Shown: positions 16,913 to 26,266 of the stretch, piece after piece
How the letters are laid out: each line of letters begins with the position of its first letter
How positions within the stretch are numbered: position 1 is the first letter of the stretch
Notes under the pieces: model-generated
Told to the model about the DNA's origin: nothing
Databases searched by the model: none
What the model saw: the letters and a program-made list of their open reading frames with translations, nothing else
Source: CAVXWV01 sp963695415
GTDB lineage: Bacteria > Chloroflexota > Anaerolineae > Anaerolineales > UBA4823
Direction of reading: 5' to 3'
DNA length: 64,000 nt
Assembly (NCBI GenBank): GCA_963695415.1
Contig: CAVOGL010000007.1
Coordinates: 62,001 to 126,000 of the forward strand
Made by a program: the position numbers and the translations under genes

Positions 16913-17567
16913 CTAATCCTCCTGAAACAACCAGTCTACAGCATTGATGGTTAACTTTTTAAATTCGGGGTGGTACCACACTTCCGGACTGTGACCGGGT
17001 GCCAGGTGAACGACTCTGCCATGTCCTTCCATCTTACTCCACACCATCGGATAAGTAAAACCTCGGTCGATAGCGACCATGTGAATGTCGATATCTTCTC
17101 CTGGTTTTTGGATATAGAATTCGTCCAGGATGCAGAACGCATTAATGCTGTTGGTAATGGGATGAGCTTTCGCCATCGGGTAAACTGTAAAATTGAATTG
17201 GGGTGGGTGATTTATAAATTGCCCTCCGAGCAGTTCTGCAAGCCTGATGTTTGAATTACCCAGAACAGTTGCAGAATGGACGGCCAGAATTTTTCCGCCA
17301 TTTTGGGTCCAATGGATCCATGCATCGATTTGTTCATCACTGAGCCCTTCTGGACCTGTATCATCGTAACCTTCACGGTGGTTGCCCAGGCAGGTATAAC
17401 TGATCACCAGGTCAATTCCCATCTGGTCCAGTTTGAACAGGTCATCCATTTCATAAGTTTTCGTGATGTCCCATCCCAAAGGGCTTAAGCTGTGTCGTTA
17501 TGGACTCAAAGTATCCCTCGAAGTCATGCCAAATCCCGCCCAGAATCACCAATGCGTGTTTTATCAT
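16913..17567 (-). CDS. ThuA-like protein (one frameshift)
   Basis: ThuA/GATase-1-like proteins are associated with trehalose and other disaccharide use. The C-terminal part (GWDITKTYEMDDL ... NGGKILAVHSAT ... HRGFTYPMVW-type segments) is in one frame from 17479. The missing N-terminus is found upstream in another frame from ATG 17567, reading ALVILGGIWHDFEGYFES, the usual first strand. One extra T in the run at 17478-17480 explains the break (KPLGWDIT restored). The ATG overlaps the URO-D stop by four bases (ATGA), so translation is probably coupled. Confidence 0.78.
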
Positions 17568-18550
17568 CGATTTGCTACTCCTTTCCTAAGAAATTCATCT
17601 ATTGCATACTGCTGGTATTTTGGGGTAAGACCGATGGATGCATTGTCTGAATAGTAACCGGCGATGAATCCACCTCTTTTTCGCCAAAGTTTAGAAAGCA
17701 TTTCGTCTGCTTCAATACGTATGGTAGTTTCATTCCTGGTTTGTAATGTTTGTTGGATATCAACAGGACACCAATACGTAATCGGATTACTGCTACTTTC
17801 TTGGAAGTGAGCCAGTAAATCGATGCCATGTACACGAGGCTGGTCGAATTGGAGTACGTCAACACCAGTCTCCACCAGATCGGGAATAATCGCTGTCATT
17901 TTCCCGCAGGAGTGCATGAATACACTTAAACCATGGTCATGTGCATAATCGTTCAATGACTGAAACCTAGGCTTGAATTCCTGCCTCCACATGCGAGGGC
18001 TGATCAGTAGATCCAGCTGTGTGCCCCAATCTTCTGCCAACATCACTGCAGCTGAACCAACTCTTGCAAAATGCTTGATTTGGTTTTTAATTTGCTCATC
18101 TACCCGGTCATGAAGCACCCTGACCTTTTCCATATCCGTTGCGAGATCCATCAGGTAATTGTCCATGCGGCGCAGTTTACGCGCTATGCTGAACGTGTAG
18201 CCATGAATCCATGCAATTGGGTATAGGTCTGGTTGTGACGCATAAATTTTTCGTGCATCGTGGTAGTACTCAGGATTGTCGAAATTAGGGAGAGGAATTG
18301 TAACTGCATCCTGTAAATCTACCACCGCGCCCTGGGAAACCTCACCCTTGGATGTTGGATCAATCCGCCTCCAGATATTGCCCCATTCATCCTTACGTTC
18401 CCAGGCAGAAGAGCCTGTTTTTCGCCATTCGTTGTATGGATTGGGTAGTACAGGGGATGCACCGATAAAATCGGATGGCTCAAACGACCGAGCCACGCGT
18501 TCAGGATAATCAAAATCGATGGTTCGTTGGACGATCTCGCGTGGTTTCAT
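17564..18550 (-). CDS. URO-D/MtaA-superfamily protein
   Basis: The 328-residue protein has the superfamily core, with VFMHSCGKMTAIIPDLVE (about 209-226) followed by GVDVLQFDQPRVHGID. The HSCG motif supplies His and Cys like the zinc site of MtaA methyltransferases. A further Cys lies in YWCPVDIQQTL. It begins with MKPREIVQRTIDF, a typical start for these sugar-cluster members. It heads the minus-strand operon that includes ThuA and a TIM-barrel isomerase. The reaction is not established; corrinoid-linked methyl transfer is one hypothesis, but no corrinoid protein is nearby. Confidence 0.75.
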   Translation of the reverse strand: MKPREIVQRTIDFDYPERVARSFEPSDFIGASPVLPNPYNEWRKTGSSAWERKDEWGNIWRRIDPTSKGEVSQGAVVDLQDAVTIPLPNFDNPEYYHDARKIYASQPDLYPIAWIHGYTFSIARKLRRMDNYLMDLATDMEKVRVLHDRVDEQIKNQIKHFARVGSAAVMLAEDWGTQLDLLISPRMWRQEFKPRFQSLNDYAHDHGLSVFMHSCGKMTAIIPDLVETGVDVLQFDQPRVHGIDLLAHFQESSSNPITYWCPVDIQQTLQTRNETTIRIEADEMLSKLWRKRGGFIAGYYSDNASIGLTPKYQQYAIDEFLRKGVANR

Positions 18551-18655
18551 TTAATTTTCTTTACTGTTTGGAATGACATAATTATAACTTACAACACCCA
18601 GAGGTAATCGCATATATAAACAAAACAGCCCCTATTTATTGGCGGGATGATCGAG

Positions 18656-18713
18656 TATAATCGCCGCTTATCAAGAACCTGACAAAAATCACCCAATGAG
18701 TCCATTTAGGAGG
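18656..18713 (+). promoter_or_regulatory. Promoter and ribosome site of the GH28-like gene
   Basis: TATAAT at 18656-18661 lies in the divergent gap. TAGGAGGA at 18707-18714 then precedes GTG 18720 by six bases. This ribosome site favours GTG 18720 over the upstream ATG 18696, which has no site and encodes residues outside the conserved domain. Confidence 0.7.
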
Positions 18714-18719
18714 ACATCT

Positions 18720-20255
18720 GTGCAACAGGCTTCCAATCCCATAAGCTCTACCTATAATGTGCGTGACTTTGGCGCCAGCGGTAACAAAAACGAAAATTCT
18801 CAGGCTTCGCTCCAACTAGCGATCGATGCCTGTGCGGAGGCTGGCGGAGGAATGGTTTATTTCCCGCCCGGGGCATATACCAGCGGCACCTTATTTCTTC
18901 GCAGTAATGTCCGACTTCACCTTGAGGCAGGCGCTGTTTTGTATTCGAGTAAAAATCCGGATGACTTCCCGAAACGCGGTCTCCTATACGCTGAAGATAT
19001 TGAGAACATTACCCTTGAAGGACGCGGTACGGTCGATGGGCAAGCCCAATACGAATGGCGGCTGACTGACATGCGTGACTGGTACATCTATCCCAATGAA
19101 CTCGCCGCATCTGCAGCAGGTCTTCCATTAATGCGTTCGTTTCCTACTGCAAATTCTATTGGGAATCTGGTTTTATTCATCCGTTGTAAGAATGTAAAAA
19201 TAACATCGCTTACGTTTTTGCATTCACCGAGTTGGACGATGCACCTTTGGGGCTGTGAGCATCTGGTCATCGATGGGGTTGATATCCGCACTTCTCTTCG
19301 CGATGGTGTATGGGCTGACGGTATCGATCCGGATGGATGTAAAGATGTGCACATTTCAAATTGCACCATCGAAACCGGTGACGATGCCCTTGTTTTCTAT
19401 TCATCGAGTATCTTTGGACCGGCACGTCCATGTGAGAACATCACGGTATCGAATTGCCGATTGACTTCCGCTTCCAGTGCTCTGAAGTTTTGTGACGGCA
19501 ACATGAATGCTATCCGCAATGTTACTATTCAAAATTGTGTCATCACGGACTCGAATCGAGGCATTGCCTTTATGGTATTCGATGGTGGGGTGTTAGAGAA
19601 TGTGGTCATATCGAATGTGACCATCGAATGTAAGCGTTATGATTGGTTCTGGTGGGGAGATGGTGACCCGATCCATTTCAACTTGATCCAACGCAGCGAG
19701 ATCGATGCAAATATTGACAAATCGAAAGAATCCCCCCCAGGCATCATGCGCAATATCATCTTGAAGAATGTTTTTGCCAGGGGACAGGGCAGCTGCCTGA
19801 TCCATGGACATGTGGATTTGCCCATCGAAAACGTAACCCTTGAGGATGTGCGCATCGAACTTGAGAACAATCCAGACTCAGCCCCAAGAAAATTCGAACG
19901 AGCATTACAACTTGAGAATGCTTGTAACGTAAAATTTCAAGATGTAGAGGTTGAATGGGTCAAACCCATTTCGCCGACCTGGAAACATACTCTGGGAGTA
20001 GGAAATGTGAGTGAACTGGTTTTCGATTCGGTTGCAGCATCCCCATGTTCCAATTCTGCCGATGGGACAATTGTTTTCACGAATGTGAGTGGTGCCAGGA
20101 TTGAGTCCTGCTCCGCAAAACCAGGGACAGATACTTACCTCGAATTGAGAGGCGCTGGAACCAAAAATATCAGGTTGATCGATAATGACTTTTCACAAGC
20201 AAATGAGGGCATCAAGATCAGGGATGATGTTTCCAAAGAAGAAATAATTTCATAA
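18720..20255 (+). CDS. GH28-like polygalacturonase/pectin-lyase-fold glycosidase, cytoplasmic
   Basis: A right-handed beta-helix of about 511 residues. It starts with VRDFGASG (residues 12-19) and has the pectinase motifs DGIDPDGCKDV and ETGDDAL, which match the catalytic Asp positions of GH28, and many parallel-helix NITVSNC repeats. No signal peptide follows the GTG start, so it should act on imported oligosaccharides, perhaps unsaturated or branched galacturonides. It lies between two minus-strand sugar operons (URO-D, isomerases, dehydrogenases), and its end overlaps the convergent URO-D gene by six bases. GH28 assignment is by motif; other pectin-lyase-fold families are possible. Confidence 0.8.
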   Translation: MQQASNPISSTYNVRDFGASGNKNENSQASLQLAIDACAEAGGGMVYFPPGAYTSGTLFLRSNVRLHLEAGAVLYSSKNPDDFPKRGLLYAEDIENITLEGRGTVDGQAQYEWRLTDMRDWYIYPNELAASAAGLPLMRSFPTANSIGNLVLFIRCKNVKITSLTFLHSPSWTMHLWGCEHLVIDGVDIRTSLRDGVWADGIDPDGCKDVHISNCTIETGDDALVFYSSSIFGPARPCENITVSNCRLTSASSALKFCDGNMNAIRNVTIQNCVITDSNRGIAFMVFDGGVLENVVISNVTIECKRYDWFWWGDGDPIHFNLIQRSEIDANIDKSKESPPGIMRNIILKNVFARGQGSCLIHGHVDLPIENVTLEDVRIELENNPDSAPRKFERALQLENACNVKFQDVEVEWVKPISPTWKHTLGVGNVSELVFDSVAASPCSNSADGTIVFTNVSGARIESCSAKPGTDTYLELRGAGTKNIRLIDNDFSQANEGIKIRDDVSKEEIIS

Positions 20256-21380
20256 CCAGCCACAGTACCTGGCTAGTTGACGGCTGTATTCGATAAAATT
20301 TTTCCAGGAAATGTCGGGCGGGACGCCGTGATCACAACCGGGTATGAACCCCCCTTCTTTCAGAAGGGTAGGGACCACCCGCCGCAGTTCGGCAGTGAGA
20401 ATTTCGCCTCCTGCTGCCAGTGCGCGTTTGTCAATACCGCCCTCAAAAGCGACCTGGCGACCATATTTTTCACGGTATGCGACGATATCATTACCTGCAG
20501 CAACCTCGACAGGATAATTCCCATCGAAACCGGCTTCAATCCAGAGTGGAATTAATTCCCCCACGTATCCATCAGAGTCGATCATCACAACGGGAACTCC
20601 GTGGCTTTTTAACAATGCCACCCACTCCTTCCAACAGGGCATCAAAAAACGTTCCACCATTTTTGGTGAGATCATGCTATGGTGCTTGTATGCCATATCT
20701 TCATTGACAAGCACGTAATCCGGTACAATGTGTGCAAGCAGTTCTATTAGCAAATGTGAGATGAATTCTTTCCAGAATTCCGTCATTTCTGCTATAAAAT
20801 CGGGTTTTTCAATCAGCATCGAACATAGACCTTCAAACCCACACCACTCCCTCAGCTGCCAGAAAGGACCGTTAAAGGCGAGTTTGAGAGGATCCTGTCG
20901 CAAGAGCAATTGATCGCAGCGTTTTTGAAAATCTAATGGGAACCGTTCGTTCGCTTCCGGGTTGTACCTCCATCGCAATTTCTGTTCCCAATCTTTTTGT
21001 GTTTTAACTGGAAAGCGGTGCCATTTACGAGTGACAAAATCCTTTGCAGAACGGATATAGGTGTAATCAAATTCATCAGAAATTTCGGTTATTGCCCCCA
21101 TCCAATCTTGAACGATATAATGCCCATTCAGGTGTGATAAAACTTTTTCCTCAAACTGAGGCATCATTCGGAAATCTACGTCCAAAGAGGGCGGTGGAGA
21201 ATAAGGGTCCAACTCGATTCCCAGGATTTCTACCAGGCATTCTTTCCAGTTCGTTCCCTGAGGGAGTCCCTGTGTGTGCCATGCTACAAGAGTGGATTCA
21301 CGTGGGTGTCCAGGTTCGAAAACTACCTTATCGGGGTTACTAAAAGTGAGGCAGGCAATAAACCTTTCGCGGTTATTCAT
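20250..21380 (-). CDS. URO-D-superfamily protein, divergent active site
   Basis: The 376-residue protein follows the same fold pattern as the genes at 14774 and 17564. In place of HxCG it reads VVMIDSDGYVGEL (about 263-275). A Cys in FIPGCDHGVPPDI near the C-terminus sits where MtaA-type enzymes have a late zinc Cys. It probably has a different chemistry or metal site from its two paralogues. It is the last gene of the isomerase-dehydrogenase-dehydrogenase operon, with its ATG overlapping the upstream stop. Confidence 0.72.
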   Translation of the reverse strand: MNNRERFIACLTFSNPDKVVFEPGHPRESTLVAWHTQGLPQGTNWKECLVEILGIELDPYSPPPSLDVDFRMMPQFEEKVLSHLNGHYIVQDWMGAITEISDEFDYTYIRSAKDFVTRKWHRFPVKTQKDWEQKLRWRYNPEANERFPLDFQKRCDQLLLRQDPLKLAFNGPFWQLREWCGFEGLCSMLIEKPDFIAEMTEFWKEFISHLLIELLAHIVPDYVLVNEDMAYKHHSMISPKMVERFLMPCWKEWVALLKSHGVPVVMIDSDGYVGELIPLWIEAGFDGNYPVEVAAGNDIVAYREKYGRQVAFEGGIDKRALAAGGEILTAELRRVVPTLLKEGGFIPGCDHGVPPDISWKNFIEYSRQLARYCGWL

Positions 21381-22428
21381 CGGTAAAAGGGAAAGAAATT
21401 TCGCGACGGTTTTTTGAGGACGAATAAATAGCTCTGACGATTTCTAGAGGCTTTCGACCTTCTTGCCCGTTGATCAGGGGTTGCCTGTCATTACGAACGG
21501 CATCTACGAATTCAATGATCTGGCGCCGATGACCGATATGCCAGATATCGTGGCTTGAAGATCCTGCGATGCTGCTACCAGCAGAGTCCGCTCCAGAGTA
21601 TGCTTCTCCCCCTTTCAACTTCCATTCTTTTACCTGGTCATCCTCAATTACAACTCCCCCTTCCGTCCCGAAAACTTCCAATCGTGCGCAAAAACCTGGA
21701 AAGGCACTGGTCATCGCTTCGATTACACCTAAACCGCCGTTTTGGAATTGGAGAGAGGCGACCGCGGTATCTTCCACCTCTATGCCTTCGTGAGCCGTGG
21801 TAGCAACGTAAGCATGTAGAGATTTTACGGGTCCAACCAGGTACTGCAACAGGTCGATGTAATGGATGCCCTGGTTGATTAGCGCTCCACCACCTTCTAA
21901 TGACCACGTGCCGCGCCAATCCCCGCTTTCATAATACTGCTGGCTGCGGTACCACTGCGTGTATGCTCCGGCGAAAACAATACTGCCTAATTTCCCGGCT
22001 CGGATCACTTGTTTCAGGCTGTCGACTGCCGGATCGAAACGGTGTTGAGAGATTGAACCCAGTTTTACTGCATTCTGACGACATGAGGCAATCAAGGCGT
22101 CGGCTTTTGCCAGTTTTATATCGATGGGTTTTTCAACAATGACATGTATGCCTGCATTAGAAGCTTTTATACCTATCTCGGCGTGTAAACCCGAAGGCGT
22201 ACACACATTGACGACGTCGAGGTCTTCTTTTTGGAACATTTCCACACAATCAGAGTACGCATTCCCACCGAACTGGTTGGTCAGATGGGCAGCTCTTTCC
22301 GGAATAATGTCACATGCCGCGGCGAGTATCGTACCCGGGATTTCCTGGATGCTGCGAGCATGGGTTGGGGCAATTACACCGCATCCTATGATGGCAAAAC
22401 GGAGCGTGTCTCTACTTGCAGCCATCAA
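21373..22428 (-). CDS. Gfo/Idh/MocA-family oxidoreductase
   Basis: The Rossmann motif IIGCGVIAPTHA (about 14-25), EKPI (about 96-99) and the C-terminal domain with GGGALINQGIHYIDLL are all typical. Length 351. It overlaps the neighbours on both sides by 4-8 bases, showing a compact operon. With its tandem paralogue at 22425 it may catalyse an oxidation and a reduction in a 3-keto-sugar route, as is known for other paired members, but this is inference. Confidence 0.85.
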   Translation of the reverse strand: MMAASRDTLRFAIIGCGVIAPTHARSIQEIPGTILAAACDIIPERAAHLTNQFGGNAYSDCVEMFQKEDLDVVNVCTPSGLHAEIGIKASNAGIHVIVEKPIDIKLAKADALIASCRQNAVKLGSISQHRFDPAVDSLKQVIRAGKLGSIVFAGAYTQWYRSQQYYESGDWRGTWSLEGGGALINQGIHYIDLLQYLVGPVKSLHAYVATTAHEGIEVEDTAVASLQFQNGGLGVIEAMTSAFPGFCARLEVFGTEGGVVIEDDQVKEWKLKGGEAYSGADSAGSSIAGSSSHDIWHIGHRRQIIEFVDAVRNDRQPLINGQEGRKPLEIVRAIYSSSKNRREISFPFTDE

Positions 22429-23573
22429 AAGGATTTCGTCATATCTTGTTCTACCGTGTTACCGGATTCCTTTACAAAACTTGATTTTTCGATCAAGCCC
22501 TTCAAGAGCTTCTCGTATCCGGCAGAATGCAGGGGCAACTGCACGCTTTGTCCGGTTAACGATGACTGCAGCATCGTATTTGCCAGTTCAACTGAATAAA
22601 TCCCTTCCTCAGCAGGGGCTATTAATTCAGCCTCTCGCCTGATCGCATCACAGAAATTTTCGAGAACTTCTGCATGCTGACCGCTTTGACCAGTTACCGG
22701 GATATCGATTTTCCACACTTCCGGTCTCGAGAACAACCCGGTTGTTGTCTTCGAGAATTCACTTGTCCGGACGATATTGCGCATATATGTGATGGTCCCA
22801 TTTTCAAGGACAACTTTGCCCTGGTCTCCTGCGATTTCCAGGCGGTTCGAGCCGGGTGATTCTCCAGTTGACGTGACGAAGACTCCACTGCAGTTTCCAG
22901 GATATTCCAGGTAAGCAGTGACCGAATCTTCCACCTCGATGTTATGCCACAACCCCATTCCGCAGTGTGCCTCAATTGCGGTTGGCATCCCGAAGATCCA
23001 CCACATCTGGTCCAGGTTGTGCGGGCATTGGTTCAACAATACACCACCGCCCTCACCTGCCCAGGTTGCCCGCCAGCCGCCAGATGAATAATAGGATTCT
23101 GGTCTGAACCAATCGGTGATTATCCAGTTGATGCGCGTGATCGCACCCAACTCACCGCTCTTCACCAGCTCGCGGATCTTTTTATACTGCGGTTCCGTGC
23201 GCATCTGGAACATGGCCGCGAACACAAGGTCTTTGTCCGTATGGGCTGCAATCAACCGTTCACAATCCGCTTTATGCACAGAGATCGGCTTCTCCACCAG
23301 GACGTGATATCCCAGGTTTAGCGCTTCGATTCCGATGGTCGTGTGTGCATAATGTGGGGTGGCGATGATCACCGCGTCACACACGTGCTTTTCAAGCATG
23401 CTGGATGCATCATAAAAGGCTTCCACACCATATTTTTGAGCTGCGGCATTCGCTCGTTCTGGGATGATGTCACATACCGCGGTTAATTTCAGCTTTGCTT
23501 GTTTCTCAATGTTCCCCAGGTGGTAAGAGCCCATGTTTCCGACACCGATTACCGCGATTTTGATGATTTCCAT
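22425..23573 (-). CDS. Gfo/Idh/MocA-family oxidoreductase
   Basis: The NAD-binding motif VIGVGNMGSYH (about 8-18), the lysine motif EKPISVHK (about 94-101) and the GGVLLNQCPHNLDQMWW segment with the conserved His are visible. At 382 residues it is slightly longer than its neighbour. It lies 58 bases downstream of the TIM-barrel isomerase gene. Probable NAD-linked sugar dehydrogenase; the substrate is unknown. Confidence 0.85.
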   Translation of the reverse strand: MEIIKIAVIGVGNMGSYHLGNIEKQAKLKLTAVCDIIPERANAAAQKYGVEAFYDASSMLEKHVCDAVIIATPHYAHTTIGIEALNLGYHVLVEKPISVHKADCERLIAAHTDKDLVFAAMFQMRTEPQYKKIRELVKSGELGAITRINWIITDWFRPESYYSSGGWRATWAGEGGGVLLNQCPHNLDQMWWIFGMPTAIEAHCGMGLWHNIEVEDSVTAYLEYPGNCSGVFVTSTGESPGSNRLEIAGDQGKVVLENGTITYMRNIVRTSEFSKTTTGLFSRPEVWKIDIPVTGQSGQHAEVLENFCDAIRREAELIAPAEEGIYSVELANTMLQSSLTGQSVQLPLHSAGYEKLLKGLIEKSSFVKESGNTVEQDMTKSF

Positions 23574-23631
23574 AAGAATATAATTCTCCTTTAATTTGTT
23601 AGGGCAATGACTTGTACTGGTTGGAATTGAC

Positions 23632-24399
23632 TTAGCTCAAACCCATTTTGACCAGATTGCGGTAACTGATAGCAAGTGAGTCAAAGGGATCTCGTTCATA
23701 ACAATGGTCCTGTTCCACAAGGTACCATTGCACGCCTGCCTCCTGGGCTGCCTGGATAATAGCGGTCCAATTCATATTCCCTTCACCAATCTCTGCCATG
23801 CGCTGCTGGCGGTCCGGTCCAATGGTCATGTCCTTTAGGTGCAGCAGCGGTTGCCTGTTCGAACAGGAGCGGATCCATTCTGCGGGATCCCCGCCGCCAG
23901 CCTGTATCCAGTAAACGTCCAATTCCGCTTTGAGCATCTCCTTACTGGTAGATTGGTACAAACGCTTTAACCAGGTCTCTCCTTCGTATCGCGCAAGTTC
24001 ATGGTTGTGATTGTGATAAGAAAAGTCGAGTCCAGCCTGTTTTAACGGTTCCGCAATCCCACTGAGTTCATCCAGGAACCTTTGCAGTCCTGAAAGGCTA
24101 TAATATTCGGCAGGCAAACCTCCGATCGCGGTGTGTGGGCAGTTCCAAAGCAGGTGAATGTCGATCACTTCATCCAAAGCATTCAAGAATTTTTCCCATG
24201 CCATGTGTGTGGCAGCGACGGTCAGGTTATTAGACTCGACCAGCCGTTTAACTTCGTGAGCATCCACGGATCCAAATCCAGAAATTTGAATAGCTTTGTA
24301 TCCGATTTGGGCAACTTTCTCCAGGCTGCGTCCGATACCTTCCAATGTTTGTGTGTAATCGCGGACAGTATAGAGCTGAGCTCCCAGGTTATTGGTCAT
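23632..24399 (-). CDS. Sugar phosphate isomerase/epimerase (TIM barrel)
   Basis: A 255-residue AP-endonuclease-2-type barrel starting MTNNLGAQLYTVRDYT. Family metal-site residues appear in FSYHNHNHEL, AELDVYWIQ and LLHLKDM, and in a C-terminal EQDH. I chose ATG 24399 because AGGAGA lies at the proper distance and the upstream in-frame extension is not conserved in style. It heads the operon ending with the URO-D gene at 20250. Confidence 0.83.
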   Translation of the reverse strand: MTNNLGAQLYTVRDYTQTLEGIGRSLEKVAQIGYKAIQISGFGSVDAHEVKRLVESNNLTVAATHMAWEKFLNALDEVIDIHLLWNCPHTAIGGLPAEYYSLSGLQRFLDELSGIAEPLKQAGLDFSYHNHNHELARYEGETWLKRLYQSTSKEMLKAELDVYWIQAGGGDPAEWIRSCSNRQPLLHLKDMTIGPDRQQRMAEIGEGNMNWTAIIQAAQEAGVQWYLVEQDHCYERDPFDSLAISYRNLVKMGLS

Positions 24400-24471
24400 G
24401 TAATTCTCCTGGTGGGGTTTTGCTTGATTATATCCCAAACAAGTGAGATGACTTATGGTAAACTCGCGCCA

Positions 24472-25914
24472 GTGAAGAAACTAGTCTTGATTATTTTGGT
24501 TCTGATCTTGATTCTATCCGGCGCAAGTGTAGGCAAAGTCTTTGCCCAGGAGGAGCCGGTTGACCGTTTGGTTTACATTGTCGAAGAAGGGGATAACCTT
24601 TGGTCTATCTCTATACGCTTTGGAGTCAGTTTGGATAAATTAAAATCCATAAACGGCATCACGGATGAAGGTCAGATATCCATTGGCAGCCAATTATTAA
24701 TCCCTGGATTCGAAAACCTGGGACTGACAGGGGTTCTCAATACTCTTGAGGTAGGCTTTGGGGATGACATTCACTCGATCAGCAAGCAAGCAAATGTACC
24801 CATTGAAGGGCTTGCGCGGTTGAACCGGTTTGTGTCTCCAGGCGAAATTTATCTTGGCATGCCCATTGTTGTAGTCGAGTCTCCGGCAGAGGCTCAGCGG
24901 GGATCAAGACCCATGCTGGTACCAGGTCAATCATTGATGGAGTTGTCCATACTGCGGCAGTCTAATCCATGGAATCTCGTGAATGCGAATCCCCGTACTG
25001 AACCAGGTCTGTTCATCCCTGGCGAGGTGCTCTGGCTACCAGAATCAAGCGCTGGTTCCAGCTCCTCGTCTGTTCCTGGGGCGTTTCCTGATTCGATTTC
25101 TAGCGCGATTATCGATCCGGTACCGGCGGTACAAGGTGAAACCACTCAGATTGTCATTGAGGCTGAATCGAGTATGGTTTTCCAGGGTGAATTTACAGGT
25201 CACCCTTTGAATTTTTTTGAACTGGGGGAAGGTTCTTACCTTGCTCTACAAGGCGTACACGCTATGCTGGAACCTGGATTTTATCCGATCTCCATCGAGG
25301 CTGACCTGGGTGGAGGAGGGCATTTTGCTTATACCCAGAATGTTTATGTACGTGATGGTGATTATGTCATCGACCCGGTTTTGAAAGTGAGTCCGGAAAC
25401 CATCGATCCTGCTGTTACCCGTCCTGAAGATGCTCAATGGGGAGCTCTGACTTTGCCAGTGACACCAGAAAAGTATTGGCAGGGCCCATTCCAACCACCG
25501 GTACCAGCGGAATTTGCTCAGTGTTACCCGTCTAAGTTTGGAAGCCGGCGTTCATACAATGGCAGTGCCTATGATTATTTCCACACCGGTTTAGATTTCT
25601 GCGGAAATACTTCCACCGAAATCTATGCACCTGCGGCAGGAATAGTAGTATTCGCCGGTCCTTTAACGGTTCGCGGGAATGCCACGGTGATTGATCACGG
25701 GATGGGCATTTACACCGGCTACCTTCACCAATCCGAGATCTATATTAAGGCAGGAGAAAAAGTTGAGGCAGGTCAATTGATCGGTAAAATTGGGGCAACC
25801 GGCAGGGTCACTGGACCTCACCTACATTTTGAAATCTGGGTTGGGGGGGTGCAGGTGGATCCGCTGACATGGCTTCAAGAATCGTACCCCAGGCTTAACG
25901 AGAGTGATTCCTAA
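24472..25914 (+). CDS. Secreted LysM / M23 peptidoglycan endopeptidase
   Basis: The protein starts at GTG 24472 with a typical signal peptide: KK, a Leu/Ile/Val-rich core, then cleavage near VFA-QEE. A LysM domain follows (YIVEEGDNLWSIS, about 37-80), a second LysM-like repeat (about 90-138) and perhaps a third degenerate one. The C-terminus is an M23/LytM peptidase (about 355-475) with HTGLDF and HLHFE, holding the zinc ligands His, Asp and HxH. It should bind and cut the cell wall during growth or division. A TAAACT hexamer seven bases before GTG may make the mRNA leaderless. Confidence 0.87.
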   Translation: MKKLVLIILVLILILSGASVGKVFAQEEPVDRLVYIVEEGDNLWSISIRFGVSLDKLKSINGITDEGQISIGSQLLIPGFENLGLTGVLNTLEVGFGDDIHSISKQANVPIEGLARLNRFVSPGEIYLGMPIVVVESPAEAQRGSRPMLVPGQSLMELSILRQSNPWNLVNANPRTEPGLFIPGEVLWLPESSAGSSSSSVPGAFPDSISSAIIDPVPAVQGETTQIVIEAESSMVFQGEFTGHPLNFFELGEGSYLALQGVHAMLEPGFYPISIEADLGGGGHFAYTQNVYVRDGDYVIDPVLKVSPETIDPAVTRPEDAQWGALTLPVTPEKYWQGPFQPPVPAEFAQCYPSKFGSRRSYNGSAYDYFHTGLDFCGNTSTEIYAPAAGIVVFAGPLTVRGNATVIDHGMGIYTGYLHQSEIYIKAGEKVEAGQLIGKIGATGRVTGPHLHFEIWVGGVQVDPLTWLQESYPRLNESDS

Positions 25915-25926
25915 CGCCTCCGGTCT

Positions 25927-26205
25927 CTATTCATCCTCTTCAAAATCATCATCAGATTCCTCTCCAGGGAGCACCTCACCATCGTAATATGCCTGAACCA
26001 AAGAGAGAGCCTGTTCTTCCACCGATGCTCGTACCAATACCTGTGCTTCACCCAGTGCACCAACTGTCAAAGGAATAGCTTCCCAGATCCCTTCTGTGAC
26101 AACCCTGGCTTCTATGCCACAGGCTTCAAGGAAACCTCGAATTATTTCAGCAGGTCCTCTACCGGAAGTTTTATCGACCACTACCCAATTGTCACTATTT
26201 ACCAT
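25927..26205 (-). CDS. Small DUF2007-like (putative signal-transducing) protein
   Basis: The 92-residue protein starts MVNSDNWVVVDKTSG and has a ferredoxin-like pattern (AEIIRGFLEACGIEARVV ... AQVLVRASVEEQALSLVQ) as in the DUF2007 family, ending in a very acidic tail. I prefer ATG 26205 (GGAGGAAAC upstream) over an earlier in-frame ATG at 26223. Function unknown. Confidence 0.7.
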   Translation of the reverse strand: MVNSDNWVVVDKTSGRGPAEIIRGFLEACGIEARVVTEGIWEAIPLTVGALGEAQVLVRASVEEQALSLVQAYYDGEVLPGEESDDDFEEDE

Positions 26206-26225
26206 CTTGTTTCCTCCATTCATCG

Positions 26226-26266
26226 TGTATAATATTATACGGCAAACAAAAATATTGTTTGTTTGC
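26226..26266. promoter_or_regulatory. Two adjacent palindromes in a promoter region
   Basis: GTATAATATTATAC (26227-26240) is a perfect 14-base palindrome that supplies TATAAT on both strands. Directly next to it, GCAAACAAA (26242-26250) and TTTGTTTGC (26258-26266) form a 9-bp inverted repeat with a 7-base spacer. The pair sits upstream of the DUF2007-like gene, so the second palindrome would cover its -35 area, as an operator might. No T run follows, which argues against a terminator. Confidence 0.55.

Noticed and set aside
24133..24471. In-frame upstream extension of the LysM/M23 peptidase
   Set aside because: It overlaps the isomerase gene on the other strand and would bury the clear signal peptide at GTG 24472 inside the protein.
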